From Salipiger bermudensis HTCC2601 (GTDB lineage Bacteria; Pseudomonadota; Alphaproteobacteria; Rhodobacterales; Rhodobacteraceae): DNA of 64,000 nucleotides. The position numbers were made by a program, and so were the translations under genes. Below the pieces are notes generated by a model. That model saw nothing but the letters and a program-made list of their open reading frames with translations, was not told the DNA's origin and searched no databases. This document shows positions 1 through 9,170 of the stretch, piece by piece. How positions within the stretch are numbered: position 1 is the stretch's first letter; each line of letters opens with the position of its first letter. The stretch covers positions 69,501-133,500 of the forward strand of contig NZ_DS022279.1 in NCBI RefSeq assembly GCF_000153725.1, given 5' to 3'.

Positions 1-1
1 C

Positions 2-928
2 CTGACCTCGGCCCCGGCCTTTGCCGACGAGGTGATCTTTGCCCACGGCGCGAACCCCGGCAACCCGCGCTATGCGGCCGCCGAGATGTTCGCCGACCTC
101 GTGCCCGCCTGCACCGGCGGTGAGACCACCGTCAACGTCGCGGCCTCGGCCACCATGGGCAACGATGTCGAGATGCTGACCTCGGTCGCCGGCGGCGTCA
201 TCCAGATGTCGGCCAACAGCCAGGGCCCGCTGGCGCAGATCGTGCCCGAGGCCGGGATGCTTGGCCTGCCGTTCCTGTTCGAGGACCTGCCGACGGTGTG
301 GAGCGTGCTCGACGGTGAAGTCGGCGACATGCTCGACGCGAAGGCCCAGAATGCCGGGCTGAAGATCCTCACCTTCTGGGACAACGGCATCCGCCACGTC
401 TCGCACACGTCGAAGAACGTGCCGACCCCGGCCGATCTCGAGGGCATGCAGATCCGCACCCCGTCGGACGAGACCACCATCGCGGCCTTCGAGGCGCTCG
501 GCGCGTCGCCGGCGCCGCTGGCCTGGTCCGAGCTGCCGACCGCGCTGCAATCGGGCGTGTTCGAGGGCCAGGAAAACCCGCTGACCAACATCTACTCGGC
601 CAAGCTGCACGAGATCACCCCCTACATCACCCTGACCGGGCACAAGTACGAATCCACCCCGGTGGTGGCCTCGATGGTGTGGTGGTCGGGCCTCGACGAG
701 GCGACGCAGGAGTGCATCGAGGGCGCCGCCGAGCAGGCGGGCTGGTATCAGCGTGGCCTGTCGCTGAGCCAGGGCAAGTCGCTGCGCGAGACCATGGAAG
801 CGGAGGGCGCGACCTTTGCCGAGGTCGAGGACCGTCAGGCCTTCATCGACGCCACGGCCGGTGTCTACGACCAGTACGAGGGCGACTACGGCGACCTGAT
901 CGGGGCGCTGCGCGAGGCCACCCAGTGA
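2..928 (+). CDS. TRAP transporter solute-binding protein (DctP family), 5' end outside window
   Basis: The true start lies upstream of the window. The frame is open from base 2, and the first visible residues (LTSAPAFA, then DEVIF) look like the end of a Sec signal peptide and its cleavage site. About 308 residues are present, so nearly all of the mature periplasmic protein is here. DctP-family marks are GLPFLFEDL in the first lobe, QIRTP carrying the arginine that usually binds the substrate carboxylate, and GQENP near the hinge. Its stop overlaps the next start (GTGA), so it is translationally coupled to the small permease. The ligand is probably an organic or sugar acid but cannot be named from sequence. 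Confidence 0.9.
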   Translation: MTSAPAFADEVIFAHGANPGNPRYAAAEMFADLVPACTGGETTVNVAASATMGNDVEMLTSVAGGVIQMSANSQGPLAQIVPEAGMLGLPFLFEDLPTVWSVLDGEVGDMLDAKAQNAGLKILTFWDNGIRHVSHTSKNVPTPADLEGMQIRTPSDETTIAAFEALGASPAPLAWSELPTALQSGVFEGQENPLTNIYSAKLHEITPYITLTGHKYESTPVVASMVWWSGLDEATQECIEGAAEQAGWYQRGLSLSQGKSLRETMEAEGATFAEVEDRQAFIDATAGVYDQYEGDYGDLIGALREATQ

Positions 929-1482
929 CCGGCGAAAGCCCTTCCAAGGGGAGCGGCCTCGGCCGCTCCCTCCTGCGCCCGCTCCGGATCGTGGAGCGGG
1001 TGATCGAGGGCTCGGGCGCGGCGATCATCTTCGTCACGCTGAGCTTAACCTTCTGCGCGCTGCTGGTGAACGTGGTGCTGCGCTACGCCTTCGGCAGCGG
1101 ACTGGCCTGGGCCTACGAGATCCACGCCATCCTGTTCCCCTGGCTGGTCGCCGGCGGCATCGCCGTGGCCTCGGTGCGCGGCTGGCACATCTCGGTCGAC
1201 GCGCTGATCGGCATCCTGCCCGAGACGCTGCAGCGCGGGGTGGCGATGCTGGTCTCGGTGGCGGTGCTGGTGATCGCGCTGACGGTGATCCGCACCAGCG
1301 GGCCGATCATCCGCGCCTCGCAGTTCCAGCGCCTCTCGGAGATCCCGGTGTCGCAATACTGGGGCTATATCAGCCTCTACTATGCCTTCGGCGCGATGGC
1401 GGCGCAGGCGGTGATCACCCTGCTGCGACAGATCTTCGCGCCGCACTACGATCGCGACCTCCCCCAGCAAAGCTTCAGCTGA
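925..1482 (+). CDS. TRAP transporter small permease (DctQ family)
   Basis: This 185-residue membrane protein has about four hydrophobic helices, the DctQ layout. The GTG at 925 is chosen because it overlaps the dctP stop and gives a normal length; the frame is open further upstream, but that part would run inside dctP. Family signatures are NVVLRYAFGSGLAWAYEI after the first helix and a RGWHISVD loop between helices two and three. DctQ forms the membrane complex with DctM at 1496 and receives substrate from the DctP just upstream. Nothing in it indicates the substrate. Confidence 0.9.
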   Translation: MTGESPSKGSGLGRSLLRPLRIVERVIEGSGAAIIFVTLSLTFCALLVNVVLRYAFGSGLAWAYEIHAILFPWLVAGGIAVASVRGWHISVDALIGILPETLQRGVAMLVSVAVLVIALTVIRTSGPIIRASQFQRLSEIPVSQYWGYISLYYAFGAMAAQAVITLLRQIFAPHYDRDLPQQSFS

Positions 1483-1495
1483 GAAAGGCCCCGAC

Positions 1496-2752
1496 ATGGT
1501 CAAGCTCCTGATTATCGTGTTCCCGGTGCTGCTGCTGGTCTCGGTGCCCGTGGCCCATGCCATGCTCGGCGCCACGGCCTTCGCGCTCTGGGTCGAGGGC
1601 AAGCCGATGGCGGTGATTGCGCAGCGGCTCTACTCGCCGACGCAGAGCTTCCCGATGCTGGCGATCCCGTTCTTCATCCTTGCCGGCAGCCTGATGATGT
1701 CGGGCCGCTTCGGCGAGCATCTCGTGACCATCGCGAAGCTGCTGGTGGGTCGCTTCAAGGGCGGTCTGGCGCAAGTCTCGATCATCGGCTCGGTGATGTT
1801 CGGCGGCGTCTCGGGCTCGGCGGTGGCGGATGCCTCGGCGCTCGGCAACGCGCTGATCCCGGTGCAGAAGAAAGAGGGCTATCCGGGCGGGTTTGCCGCC
1901 GCGGTCAACGCCTCGTCCTCGACCGTGTCGGTCCTGATCCCGCCGTCGATCCCGCTGATCCTGTACGGGCTGGTGTCCAACACCTCGATCATCGATCTGT
2001 TCGTTGCGGGCATCCTGCCGGGCGTGATGCTGGGCATCGGCATGTTCACCGCCGTGTGGTGGGTGGCGCGGCGGCTGGGCCTGCCGACCGCCGAGGTGCC
2101 GGGCGGCTTCCGCGCCTACAAGGGCGAGCTGCTGCACGCGATCCCGGCGCTCTTGATGCCGATCTTCGTCATCGGCACGCTGCGCTTCGGCATCGCGACG
2201 CCGACCGAGGTGTCGGTGATGGCGGTGGCCTACGCGCTCTTCGTGTCGGGCGTGATCTATCGCGACCTGACGCTCAAGGACATCTGGAAGGCGATGATCG
2301 ACACCGGCGTGATGACCGGCGCGGTGCTGATCATCATCATGGCCTCGTCGGCGATCCAGTGGATCCTAACCGCCGAGCGCACGCCGCAGACCCTTGCGAT
2401 CTGGGTCACCGAGACCCTGAGCGAGCCGTGGATGGTGATCCTTGCCCTGAACCTCGTGATGATCATCGTGGGCACCTTCCTCGACCTGCCGGCGGCGGTG
2501 CTTCTGCTCGGGCCGCTGTTCGTCACAATCGCCAACGCCATCGGGCTCGACCTTGTGCAGCTGGGGCTGATGATGGTGGTGAACCTCGCGGTGGGGCTCT
2601 ACACGCCGCCCGTGGGCACGACATTGTTCATCTCGGCCGCCATCGCCCAGACCGGGATCGGCTCGGTGGTGAAGTCGCTGCTGCCGTTCTACGCGGTGTC
2701 GATCGTGGTGCTGCTGCTGATCTCCTACGTGCCGGCCCTGACGATCTACTGA
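1496..2752 (+). CDS. TRAP transporter large permease (DctM family)
   Basis: This 418-residue protein is built of about a dozen hydrophobic helices. It is the ion-coupled transport subunit of the TRAP system and completes the dctPQM order. Typical DctM motifs include AIPFFILAGSLM (about residue 55), FGGVSGSAVADASALG (about 101) and LYTPPVGTTLF near the C-terminus. It starts 13 bases after dctQ behind a GAAAGG-type ribosome site. Two strong hairpins follow the stop and probably end the transcript. No catabolic genes are attached on this side, so the clue to the substrate must lie upstream of the window. Confidence 0.93.
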   Translation: MVKLLIIVFPVLLLVSVPVAHAMLGATAFALWVEGKPMAVIAQRLYSPTQSFPMLAIPFFILAGSLMMSGRFGEHLVTIAKLLVGRFKGGLAQVSIIGSVMFGGVSGSAVADASALGNALIPVQKKEGYPGGFAAAVNASSSTVSVLIPPSIPLILYGLVSNTSIIDLFVAGILPGVMLGIGMFTAVWWVARRLGLPTAEVPGGFRAYKGELLHAIPALLMPIFVIGTLRFGIATPTEVSVMAVAYALFVSGVIYRDLTLKDIWKAMIDTGVMTGAVLIIIMASSAIQWILTAERTPQTLAIWVTETLSEPWMVILALNLVMIIVGTFLDLPAAVLLLGPLFVTIANAIGLDLVQLGLMMVVNLAVGLYTPPVGTTLFISAAIAQTGIGSVVKSLLPFYAVSIVVLLLISYVPALTIY

Positions 2753-2759
2753 TCCTCCC

Positions 2760-2826
2760 GACGCCCGCGACCTCCTCCAGCGCGGGCGTCTCACGGCCCC
2801 GGCCCCTCCACTCGGGGCCGGGGCCG
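2760..2826. terminator. Two strong hairpins between convergent dctM and lysR
   Basis: The first stem pairs 2760-2769 with 2781-2790 (10 bp, 11-base loop). The second pairs 2794-2806 with 2814-2826 (13 bp, loop TCCACTC). They sit between two convergent stops, so they may terminate from both directions. Neither has a long T tract, which is common in GC-rich genomes. Confidence 0.7.
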
Positions 2827-2861
2827 CGATTATGTCCGGTCCGCGCTGAGCTGACATCGTC

Positions 2862-3851
2862 TCAGTCTGCGGCGAATTCCTCGCCCGGGAGCTGCCGGCC
2901 CTGCTGCTCGTCGATGCGCAGGCCGAACCCGGTGACGAGGTCGCGGGCGCGGGCGTCATGCGCGGCGCCAAGCTCGCGGATCCAGTCGGAGAAGATCCGC
3001 ACGATGCGGCGGTTGGTGTGGCGCGCCGGGCAGACCAGCCAGTAGGCCGGGAAGCGGATCGCCTCGAAGGCGGTCGAGAGCGGCACCAGCGCGCCGCTTT
3101 CCAGCTCGGGCAGGGCCAGTGTCGTACTCTCGAGCACCACGCCGGCGCCGTCGGTGGCCAATTGCAGCGCCATCGACGAGCGGTCGAGCCGCAGCGGGTA
3201 GACCATGCGCTCGCCCATCACCCCGTGCCGCGCCAGCCAGAAATCCCAGCGGTAATGCGTCTTGACCGAGTCGATGAGCTGGGCCTGCCGCAGCTGCCCG
3301 ATGGGATCGTCCGAGCGCGCCCGCAGCTGCTCGAGATAGGCCGGCGAGCACATCGGAAACACCACGTCGTGCATCACCGGCTCCTGGTGCAGCCCGGACC
3401 AGCCGCCCTCGCCGTAGCGCAGGTCGAGATCGACCACCTCGGTCTCGAAATCCGAGAAATCCGGCGCCGCGTCGATGCGCACCTGCCAGTTCGGCGTGAG
3501 ATCGAGGAATTCCTTCAGCCGCGGCGCCAGCCAGCGCACCGCGAAGGAGGGCGAGACGCGCAGGATGAAGTGCCGTGCCTCGCGCTGGCGCTGGATCGCC
3601 TGACGCACGTCGCGCATCATCCGGAACGCCTGGCTGGTGGTCTGGAACAGGCGCTCACCGTCCGAGGTCAGCGACAGGCGGCGCTTCTCGCGCCGGAACA
3701 GCAGAACGCCGAACTGCTGTTCGAACTGGCGGATCTGCTGGCTCACCGCCGAAGGGCTCACGCCAAGCTCCTCGGCGGCCTTCGAGATGCCGCCGAGCCG
3801 GGCCACCGCCTCGAAGTAGTTCATCGCGTTGAGGTTGATGTCCTTCATCAT
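2862..3851 (-). CDS. LysR-family transcriptional regulator (GcvA-like)
   Basis: This 329-residue DNA-binding regulator has an N-terminal winged helix-turn-helix (LNAMNYFEAVARLGG, then AAEELGVSPSAVSQQI, about residues 7-45) and a C-terminal periplasmic-binding-like effector domain. The pattern is close to GcvA-type members. ATGs at 3851 and 3848 are both possible starts; the choice changes one residue. It is convergent with the TRAP operon, and its upstream side faces the ribH riboswitch region. LysR proteins usually control a divergent neighbour, which here would be ribH, but that gene already has an FMN riboswitch. The target is therefore unclear. Confidence 0.9.
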   Translation of the reverse strand: MMKDINLNAMNYFEAVARLGGISKAAEELGVSPSAVSQQIRQFEQQFGVLLFRREKRRLSLTSDGERLFQTTSQAFRMMRDVRQAIQRQREARHFILRVSPSFAVRWLAPRLKEFLDLTPNWQVRIDAAPDFSDFETEVVDLDLRYGEGGWSGLHQEPVMHDVVFPMCSPAYLEQLRARSDDPIGQLRQAQLIDSVKTHYRWDFWLARHGVMGERMVYPLRLDRSSMALQLATDGAGVVLESTTLALPELESGALVPLSTAFEAIRFPAYWLVCPARHTNRRIVRIFSDWIRELGAAHDARARDLVTGFGLRIDEQQGRQLPGEEFAAD

Positions 3852-4004
3852 GGGCGCGGCTTTCCAAAACAGAGCTTGGCGCCGACTGTGCCCGGGACCG
3901 CCACGGGCGGCAACCGTCCGATAACGGGGGTACGGCTCTGGGAAGTTTCTTTGGCGGTCACAACTGCGCTCTTGCGTTGCGGAGCGACTCGCATATTGTG
4001 CGCC

Positions 4005-4132
4005 CGTTCTCAGGGCGGGGTGAAATTCCCCACCGGCGGTGACAGCCCGCGAGCGCCCTTCCCAAGGAAGGGGTCTAGCAGATCCGGTGGAATCCCGGGG
4101 CCGACGGTGAAAGTCCGGATGGAAGAGACGTA
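4005..4132 (+). promoter_or_regulatory. FMN riboswitch (RFN element)
   Basis: The conserved RFN blocks appear in order: TCTCAGGGCGGGGTGAAATT at 4008, CCCCACCGGCGGT at 4028, AGCCCGCGAGCG, a variable hairpin (CCCTTCCCAAGGAAGGGG), CAGATCCGGT, CCGGGGCCGACGGTGAAAGT and CCGGATGGAAGAGA. This FMN-binding aptamer shuts down riboflavin genes when FMN is abundant. The expression platform lies between 4133 and the ribH start; a small hairpin pairs 4140-4144 with 4151-4155. The remainder of the 3852-4205 gap holds the promoter side of the lysR gene and no other gene that I can see. Confidence 0.97.
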
Positions 4133-4205
4133 TCGTGCCGGGCGTTTGCGCGCCCTGTGCGTTCGAAAGCTCTGGGACCTTTTGTGATCAACGGAGGGTT
4201 CCGAA

Positions 4206-4682
4206 ATGACCGATCAGACACAGACCCGTATCGCCTTCATCCGCGCGCGCTGGCACGCCGACATCGTCGACCGCGCGCACGAGGGCTTCCTGGCCGAGGC
4301 CGCCGACATCCTGCCCGGCGCGGCGATTGATGCCTATGACGTGCCCGGCGCGTTCGAGATGCCGTTTCTGGCCAAGCGCCTGGCCGAGACCGGGCGCTAT
4401 GACGCCGTGGTCGCCGCGGCCTTCGTGGTGGATGGCGGCATCTACCGTCACGACTTCGTCGCCGACGCGGTGGTGAAGGGGCTGATGGACGCGCAGATGA
4501 CCACCGGCGTGCCGGTGTTCTCGGTCTCGCTCACGCCGCACCACTACCAGGAGACCGAGACCCACAACGCCTTCTTCGCCGAGCATTTCGTGAAGAAGGG
4601 CGCCGAGGCGGCCCACGCCGTGAAGGGCGTGCTGGACATCGTGGTGCCCGCGGGCGCCGAGCTGTCGGTCGTCAACGGCTGA
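4206..4682 (+). CDS. ribH: 6,7-dimethyl-8-ribityllumazine synthase, type II (RibH2-like)
   Basis: The 158-residue enzyme condenses 5-amino-6-ribitylamino-uracil with dihydroxybutanone phosphate, the penultimate step of riboflavin synthesis. Family motifs are FIRARWHADIVDRA at the N-terminus, the substrate-binding PGAFEMP (about residues 46-52) and VSLTPHHYQE (about 108-117). The ARWH and LTPHHYQ forms resemble the decameric RibH2 group known from Brucella and rhizobia rather than the icosahedral RibH1 type. It is a single-gene unit behind an FMN riboswitch, with no other rib gene nearby, so it is probably a second, flavin-responsive copy. The start is set by GGAGGG upstream. Confidence 0.93.
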   Translation: MTDQTQTRIAFIRARWHADIVDRAHEGFLAEAADILPGAAIDAYDVPGAFEMPFLAKRLAETGRYDAVVAAAFVVDGGIYRHDFVADAVVKGLMDAQMTTGVPVFSVSLTPHHYQETETHNAFFAEHFVKKGAEAAHAVKGVLDIVVPAGAELSVVNG

Positions 4683-4696
4683 CAGGGCTTTCGAGC

Positions 4697-4725
4697 GCGC
4701 GGGCCGGAGCGCCTCCGGCCCGCGC
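4697..4725. terminator. Bidirectional terminator between ribH and tkt
   Basis: A perfect 13-bp GC stem pairs 4697-4709 with 4713-4725 and closes a 3-base loop. It fills most of the 55-base gap between two convergent stops. Confidence 0.75.
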
Positions 4726-4737
4726 TGCAGTTGCCAT

Positions 4738-6744
4738 CTACCCGGCGAGATGCGCCTTGGCGCGGGCGACGATGGCGTCGCAGGTGATGCCGAACTCGGC
4801 ATAGAGCCGCTCTGCCGGGGCCGAGGCGCCAAAGCCCGGCATCCCCACCACATCTGCCTCGCGCGCCACGTAGCGGGTCCAGCCGAAGGGCAGGGCGGCT
4901 TCGACCGCGATGCGCGGCGCGAGGCCCAGCACCTCGTCGCGATAGGCCTCTGGCTGGGCGTCGAAGAGCTCCCAGCAGGGCATCGAGACCACGGCGACCG
5001 CGTGACCTTCCGCGTGCAGGGCTTCTGCCGCCTCGACGGCAAGCGCCACCTCGGTGCCGGTGGCCAGCAGCGTCACGTCGCGCCCCTCGCCGAACTGCCG
5101 GATCACGTAGCCACCGCGCGCGGTGAGGTTCTCGTCGCCCGCCTCGCGCAGTTGCGGCACGCCCTGCCGTGACAGCGCCAAGAGCGACGGCGTGGCGGGA
5201 GAGCGCAGCGCGATGTCCCACGCCTCCAGTGTCTCGACCGCGTCGGCGGGCCGGAAGACGTTGAGGTTGGGGATCGCGCGCAACGAGGCGAGATGCTCGA
5301 CCGGCTGGTGGGTCGGGCCGTCCTCGCCAAGGCCGATGCTGTCATGGGTCATCACGTAAGTGACGCCGAGCCCCATCAGCGCCGAGAGCCGGATGGCGTT
5401 GCGGGCATAGTCCGAGAACACCAGGAAGGTGCCGCCATAGGGCTTGAAGCCGCCATGCAGCGCCAGCCCGTTCATCGCCGCCGCCATGCCGAATTCGCGC
5501 ACGCCATAGCCGATGTAACGGCCCGAGCTTTCGGGGCTGAAGAGGCTGTCCACCGCCGGAACCCGGGTGAGATTCGAGCCGGTGAGATCGGCGCTTCCGC
5601 CGATCATCGCGGGCACTGCCTCGGTGAGGCTTTCGAGCGCCACCTGCGAGGCCTTGCGCGTGGCGATGGCCTGCGGTTCTGCAAAGAGCGCCGCGCGGGC
5701 CTGTGCGACCGCCGAGTCATACCCCTTGGGCAGGTCGCCCGCGATGCGCTGGCGGAAGGCCGGGGCCTGATCGGAGGCGGCGAGGGCGTCTTCCCAAGCG
5801 GCCCGGGCGTCCGAGCCGCGCGCCCCGATGGCGCGCCATTCCTTCGCCAGGTCGGCTGGGATCTCGAACGGCGCGGCGTCCCAGCCGAGCGCCTGCTTGG
5901 CCAGCGCGCCCTCGTCCGCCCCAAGCGGCGCACCGTGTGCCTTGGCGGTGCCGGCGCGGTTGGGGGCGCCAAAGCCGATCACCGTCTTCATGGCGATGAG
6001 GCTGGGACGGGTGGTTTCCGCCTTGGCCTGCCCCATGGCGGCATCGAGCGCGTCGGCATCGTGGCCGTCGCAGCGGATCACGTGCCAACCGCAGGCCTCG
6101 AGCCGCTTGGGCACGTCCTCTGAGAACGACACCGAGGTCGGCCCGTCGATGGTAATGTCGTTGTCATCGTAAAGCACGTTGAGCTTGCCGAGGCCGAGAT
6201 GGCCGGCCAGCGAGATCGCCTCTTGCCCGATGCCCTCCTGCAGGCAGCCATCGCCCAGCATCACCCAGGTGCGGTGATCGACGAGGCCGGGGAACTCGTC
6301 TGCCATGCGGCGTTCGGCCAGCGCCATGCCGACGGCGGTGGCGATGCCCTGTCCGAGCGGGCCGGTGGTGGTCTCGATCCCCTTGGCATGGCCCCATTCC
6401 GGGTGCCCGGCAGTGATCGCACCCCATTGCCGGAAGTTGCGGATCTGCTCGAGCGTCATGTCGGCGTAGCCGGTCAGGTGCAGCAGCCCGTAGAGCAGCA
6501 TCGAGGCGTGTCCGTTGGACAGGACAAAGCGGTCGCGGTCGGGCCAGTCGGGAGCGGAGGCGTCGAACTTCAGGTGGTTGCGGAACAGCACCGTGGCCGC
6601 GTCGGCCATGCCCATCGGCGCACCGGGGTGGCCGGAATTGGCGGCGTTGACGGCGTCGATGGCCAGCGCGCGCAGGCAGTTGGCGAGGGCGAAGTTGGCA
6701 GGGTCGATCGCCGCCTTGGCGGCCAGTTGGCTGTGATCGAGCAT
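4738..6744 (-). CDS. tkt: Transketolase
   Basis: This 668-residue TPP enzyme moves two-carbon units between ketose and aldose phosphates; erythrose 4-phosphate is a usual acceptor. Visible motifs are [11 protein letters not shown] near the N-terminus, the TPP/metal site LGDGCLQEG followed by [10 protein letters not shown], and [17 protein letters not shown] in the pyrimidine domain. The ATG at 6744 has GGAGG just upstream; the frame extends 20 codons further but without an RBS. It is divergent from eryH-eryI-fbp-fba and separated from them by 144 bases, which suggests co-regulation. In context it would use the erythrose 4-phosphate that EryI makes. It could also be a second copy beside a housekeeping transketolase elsewhere. 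Confidence 0.95.
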   Translation of the reverse strand: MLDHSQLAAKAAIDPANFALANCLRALAIDAVNAANSGHPGAPMGMADAATVLFRNHLKFDASAPDWPDRDRFVLSNGHASMLLYGLLHLTGYADMTLEQIRNFRQWGAITAGHPEWGHAKGIETTTGPLGQGIATAVGMALAERRMADEFPGLVDHRTWVMLGDGCLQEGIGQEAISLAGHLGLGKLNVLYDDNDITIDGPTSVSFSEDVPKRLEACGWHVIRCDGHDADALDAAMGQAKAETTRPSLIAMKTVIGFGAPNRAGTAKAHGAPLGADEGALAKQALGWDAAPFEIPADLAKEWRAIGARGSDARAAWEDALAASDQAPAFRQRIAGDLPKGYDSAVAQARAALFAEPQAIATRKASQVALESLTEAVPAMIGGSADLTGSNLTRVPAVDSLFSPESSGRYIGYGVREFGMAAAMNGLALHGGFKPYGGTFLVFSDYARNAIRLSALMGLGVTYVMTHDSIGLGEDGPTHQPVEHLASLRAIPNLNVFRPADAVETLEAWDIALRSPATPSLLALSRQGVPQLREAGDENLTARGGYVIRQFGEGRDVTLLATGTEVALAVEAAEALHAEGHAVAVVSMPCWELFDAQPEAYRDEVLGLAPRIAVEAALPFGWTRYVAREADVVGMPGFGASAPAERLYAEFGITCDAIVARAKAHLAG

Positions 6745-6888
6745 CGGGATTTTCCTCCGGGTCAGGGCGCTGTCATGCGCTATCAGTCGCGGAAGTGGTA
6801 ACATGAAGAATCACAAAATAACAAAAATAATGTTGATAAAGTGTCGATCGGTGTTATCTATCTTCCCGAAGACGGAGGAGACGACTCG
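6745..6888. promoter_or_regulatory. AT-rich divergent promoter region tkt / eryH with direct repeats
   Basis: The stretch from about 6800 to 6845 is sharply more AT-rich than its surroundings, as expected of promoters facing both ways. It holds two tandem copies of AAAATAA (6815-6821 and 6824-6830), nine bases apart. Repeated AT-rich units are common DeoR-family operators, and a DeoR gene lies at 22354. Assigning that regulator to this site is inference. Confidence 0.5.
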
Positions 6889-7674
6889 ATGCCAAGCGTT
6901 TGGATCGGCACCAGCTGGAAGATGAACAAGACCCTCGCCGAGGCTCGTACTTGGGCTGACGGGCTGGCTGCGGCCGAGCTCGATCCGCGCATCCAGAGCT
7001 TCGTGATCCCGCCCTTCACCGCCGTGCGCGAGGTCAAGGCGGCGCTGTCGGAGGCACCGGTCCTGGTCGGCGCACAGAACATGCACTGGGCCGACAAGGG
7101 TGCTTGGACCGGCGAGGTCTCGGCCCCGATGCTCACCGATTGCGGGCTCGAGATCGTCGAGCTCGGCCATTCCGAGCGCCGCGAGCATTTCGGCGAGACC
7201 GACGAGACCGTCGGCCTCAAGACCGAAGCGGCGGTGCGCCATGGCCTCGTGCCTCTGATCTGCATCGGCGAGACATTGGCCGACCGCGAAAGCGGTCGCG
7301 CGGCGGAGGTGCTGGCGGCACAGGTGCGCGGCGCGCTCTCCAAGCTTACGGACGATCAGAAGGCGGTGGAGATCTGGCTCGCCTACGAACCGGTCTGGGC
7401 CATCGGCGAGAACGGCATTCCGGCGACGGCAGACTATGCCGACGCCCGCCAGGCCGAGATTATCGCCGTCGCCGAGGAGATCCTCGGGCGCCGCATTCCC
7501 TGCCTCTACGGCGGCTCAGTCAATCCCGGCAACTGCGCCGAGCTGATCGCCTGCCCGCATATCGACGGGCTCTTCATCGGGCGCTCGGCCTGGGACGTGG
7601 CCGGCTATCTCGACATTCTCGCGCGCTGCGGCGCGGTACTGGATTCAAACGCCAAGACGGAGGAAATGACATGA
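6889..7674 (+). CDS. eryH: L-erythrulose 1-phosphate isomerase (TIM family, EryH/LerI type)
   Basis: This 261-residue triosephosphate-isomerase-fold protein keeps the TIM catalytic triad: K11 in [10 protein letters not shown]94 in ELGHSERRE and E167 in AYEPVWAIG. It also keeps the phosphate-binding YGGSVNPGN near residue 208. The ATG at 6889 follows GGAGGAG; an earlier in-frame start lacks an RBS. In erythritol and apiose pathways this subfamily interconverts L-erythrulose 1-phosphate and D-erythrulose 4-phosphate. The assignment rests on its overlap with an RpiB gene (the conserved eryH-eryI pair) and on the eryABCD genes 10 kb away. A housekeeping TpiA role is the alternative but less likely beside eryI. 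Confidence 0.85.
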   Translation: MPSVWIGTSWKMNKTLAEARTWADGLAAAELDPRIQSFVIPPFTAVREVKAALSEAPVLVGAQNMHWADKGAWTGEVSAPMLTDCGLEIVELGHSERREHFGETDETVGLKTEAAVRHGLVPLICIGETLADRESGRAAEVLAAQVRGALSKLTDDQKAVEIWLAYEPVWAIGENGIPATADYADARQAEIIAVAEEILGRRIPCLYGGSVNPGNCAELIACPHIDGLFIGRSAWDVAGYLDILARCGAVLDSNAKTEEMT

Positions 7675-8132
7675 AGATCGCAGTGGCCGGCGACAGCGCC
7701 GGAGAACCCCTCGCCATCGCGCTGGCCGAGTACCTGGCGCAGAACCCCGGCTACGAGGTCGCGGAGATCTCGCGCACCGAGGCCGGGCCAGACGATTTCT
7801 ACGCCAACCTCTCGGACCGGGTGGCGACGCAGGTGCTGGACGGCACCTATGACAAGGCGATCCTGTGCTGCGGCACCGGCATCGGTGTCTGCCTCGCCGC
7901 CAACAAGGTGCCCGGCATCCGCGCGGCGCAGACCCACGACACCTATTCCGCCGGGAAGGCCGCGACCTCGAACAACGCCCATATCATCACCATGGGCGCG
8001 CGGGTGGTGGGCGTCGAGCTCGCCAAGGACATCGCCGACGCCTTCCTGTCGTCCTCCTTCGATCCCGAAGGCAAGTCGGCCGGCAATGTCCGCGCCATCG
8101 ACGCGGTCGACGCCAAGTACCACACGGCATAA
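7671..8132 (+). CDS. eryI: D-erythrulose 4-phosphate isomerase (RpiB/LacAB family, EryI/DerI type)
   Basis: This 153-residue RpiB-fold isomerase starts at ATG 7671 inside the eryH stop (ATGA). It has the N-terminal [10 protein letters not shown] strand-loop, the catalytic-cysteine segment [16 protein letters not shown] (C66/C67) and [16 protein letters not shown]. Family members do ribose 5-phosphate isomerisation. The branch coupled to EryH converts D-erythrulose 4-phosphate to D-erythrose 4-phosphate, the entry point to the pentose phosphate pathway. Operon position supports that role. A GC hairpin follows the gene. Confidence 0.87.
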   Translation: MKIAVAGDSAGEPLAIALAEYLAQNPGYEVAEISRTEAGPDDFYANLSDRVATQVLDGTYDKAILCCGTGIGVCLAANKVPGIRAAQTHDTYSAGKAATSNNAHIITMGARVVGVELAKDIADAFLSSSFDPEGKSAGNVRAIDAVDAKYHTA

Positions 8133-8146
8133 ACAGGGGGCATCCC

Positions 8147-8172
8147 GGCCCGGCGCGCCTTTGTGCCGGGCC
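8147..8172 (+). terminator. Intercistronic hairpin after eryI
   Basis: The stem pairs 8147-8154 with 8165-8172 (8 bp, 10-base loop) in the 65-base gap before fbp. It may be a partial terminator or a processing or stability element that lowers fbp-fba expression relative to eryHI. Confidence 0.45.
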
Positions 8173-8197
8173 TCCCCCGAGCCACGGAATTCCTGTC

Positions 8198-9166
8198 ATG
8201 CTGACCCTGCCCAACGACCGCCTGATCACGGCGGAGATCCTTCCCGCATGCCTGCCCGAAGATGGGGTGGGGCGCATCATCGGCGCTCTCGCCCATGCGC
8301 TGCCGGCCATCGGCGCGCGGCTGGCGGCGGGGAAACTGCCGGGCAACCCGGCGGAGCTCGTGGGCAACAACGAGAGCGGCGATGCGCAGAAGGCGCTCGA
8401 CGTCGGCGCCCATGACCACATCCTCGCCGAGCTGCATGGCTGCGGTGTGCGGCACATGCTCTCGGAAGAGGCCGAAGAGGTCGAGACGCTGGATCCGGAT
8501 GGCCTTTACGACATCGCCATCGACCCGATCGACGGCTCGGGCTCGATCGGCATCGGCGCTCCGCTGGGGATGCTCTTCGTGATCTATCCCACCGGGCCGC
8601 GCGATTTTGCCCGGCGCGGCTCCGAGGCCGTGGCGGCGGGTTATGCCTCGTTCGGGCACTCGCTGGATTTTGGCTACACCACCGGGCAGGGGGTGCAGAT
8701 CGCCACCTTCGACGGGCAGGATTTCCGCATGAGCGCCCGCGACGTGACGCTGAAGCCCACCGCCTCGACCATCGCCTACAACGCCTCGAACGAGCGCCAC
8801 TGGCCCGAGGGGCTGCAGGCCTGGGCGCGCGACCTGCGCGCCGGCAAGGACGGCCCGCGCGGGCGCGACTTCAACATGCGCTGGCTGGCGGCGGCGGTGG
8901 GCGAGCTGCACCGCATCCTGCTCAAGGGCGGCGCCTTCATCTACCCCGCCGACCGGCGCGAGGGCTACCGGCAGGGCCGGCTGCGGCTGGCCTACGAGGC
9001 GGTGCCCATCGCGCTGATGATCGAAGCCGCCGGCGGCCGCGCCACCGACGGCACCACCCGCATCCTCGACCTGATCCCCGAAACGCCGCACCAGAACGTG
9101 GCGCTGGCCTTCGGGGCGCCGGAAGAGATCGACACCATTGCCCGCTATATCCGGGAGGAGACCTGA
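8198..9166 (+). CDS. fbp: Fructose-1,6-bisphosphatase, class I (possibly also sedoheptulose-bisphosphatase)
   Basis: The 322-residue protein matches class I FBPase: [20 protein letters not shown] near residue 50, the metal-binding IDPIDGSGS (about 108-116), [11 protein letters not shown] (about 246) and the C-terminal [12 protein letters not shown]. The GSGSIG after DPIDG differs slightly from the usual GSSN form. It removes the C1 phosphate from fructose 1,6-bisphosphate; several bacterial homologues (CbbF) also take sedoheptulose 1,7-bisphosphate. Its partner aldolase starts four bases downstream, and tetrose-phosphate isomerases lie upstream, so SBPase activity would make sense here. That substrate is inferred, not visible. 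Confidence 0.88.
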   Translation: MLTLPNDRLITAEILPACLPEDGVGRIIGALAHALPAIGARLAAGKLPGNPAELVGNNESGDAQKALDVGAHDHILAELHGCGVRHMLSEEAEEVETLDPDGLYDIAIDPIDGSGSIGIGAPLGMLFVIYPTGPRDFARRGSEAVAAGYASFGHSLDFGYTTGQGVQIATFDGQDFRMSARDVTLKPTASTIAYNASNERHWPEGLQAWARDLRAGKDGPRGRDFNMRWLAAAVGELHRILLKGGAFIYPADRREGYRQGRLRLAYEAVPIALMIEAAGGRATDGTTRILDLIPETPHQNVALAFGAPEEIDTIARYIREET

Positions 9167-9170
9167 CCCC

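Noticed and set aside
8198-9166. GlpX-type (class II) fructose bisphosphatase
   Set aside because: Motifs such as [11 protein letters not shown] and the [10 protein letters not shown]-terminal block are those of class I FBPase.
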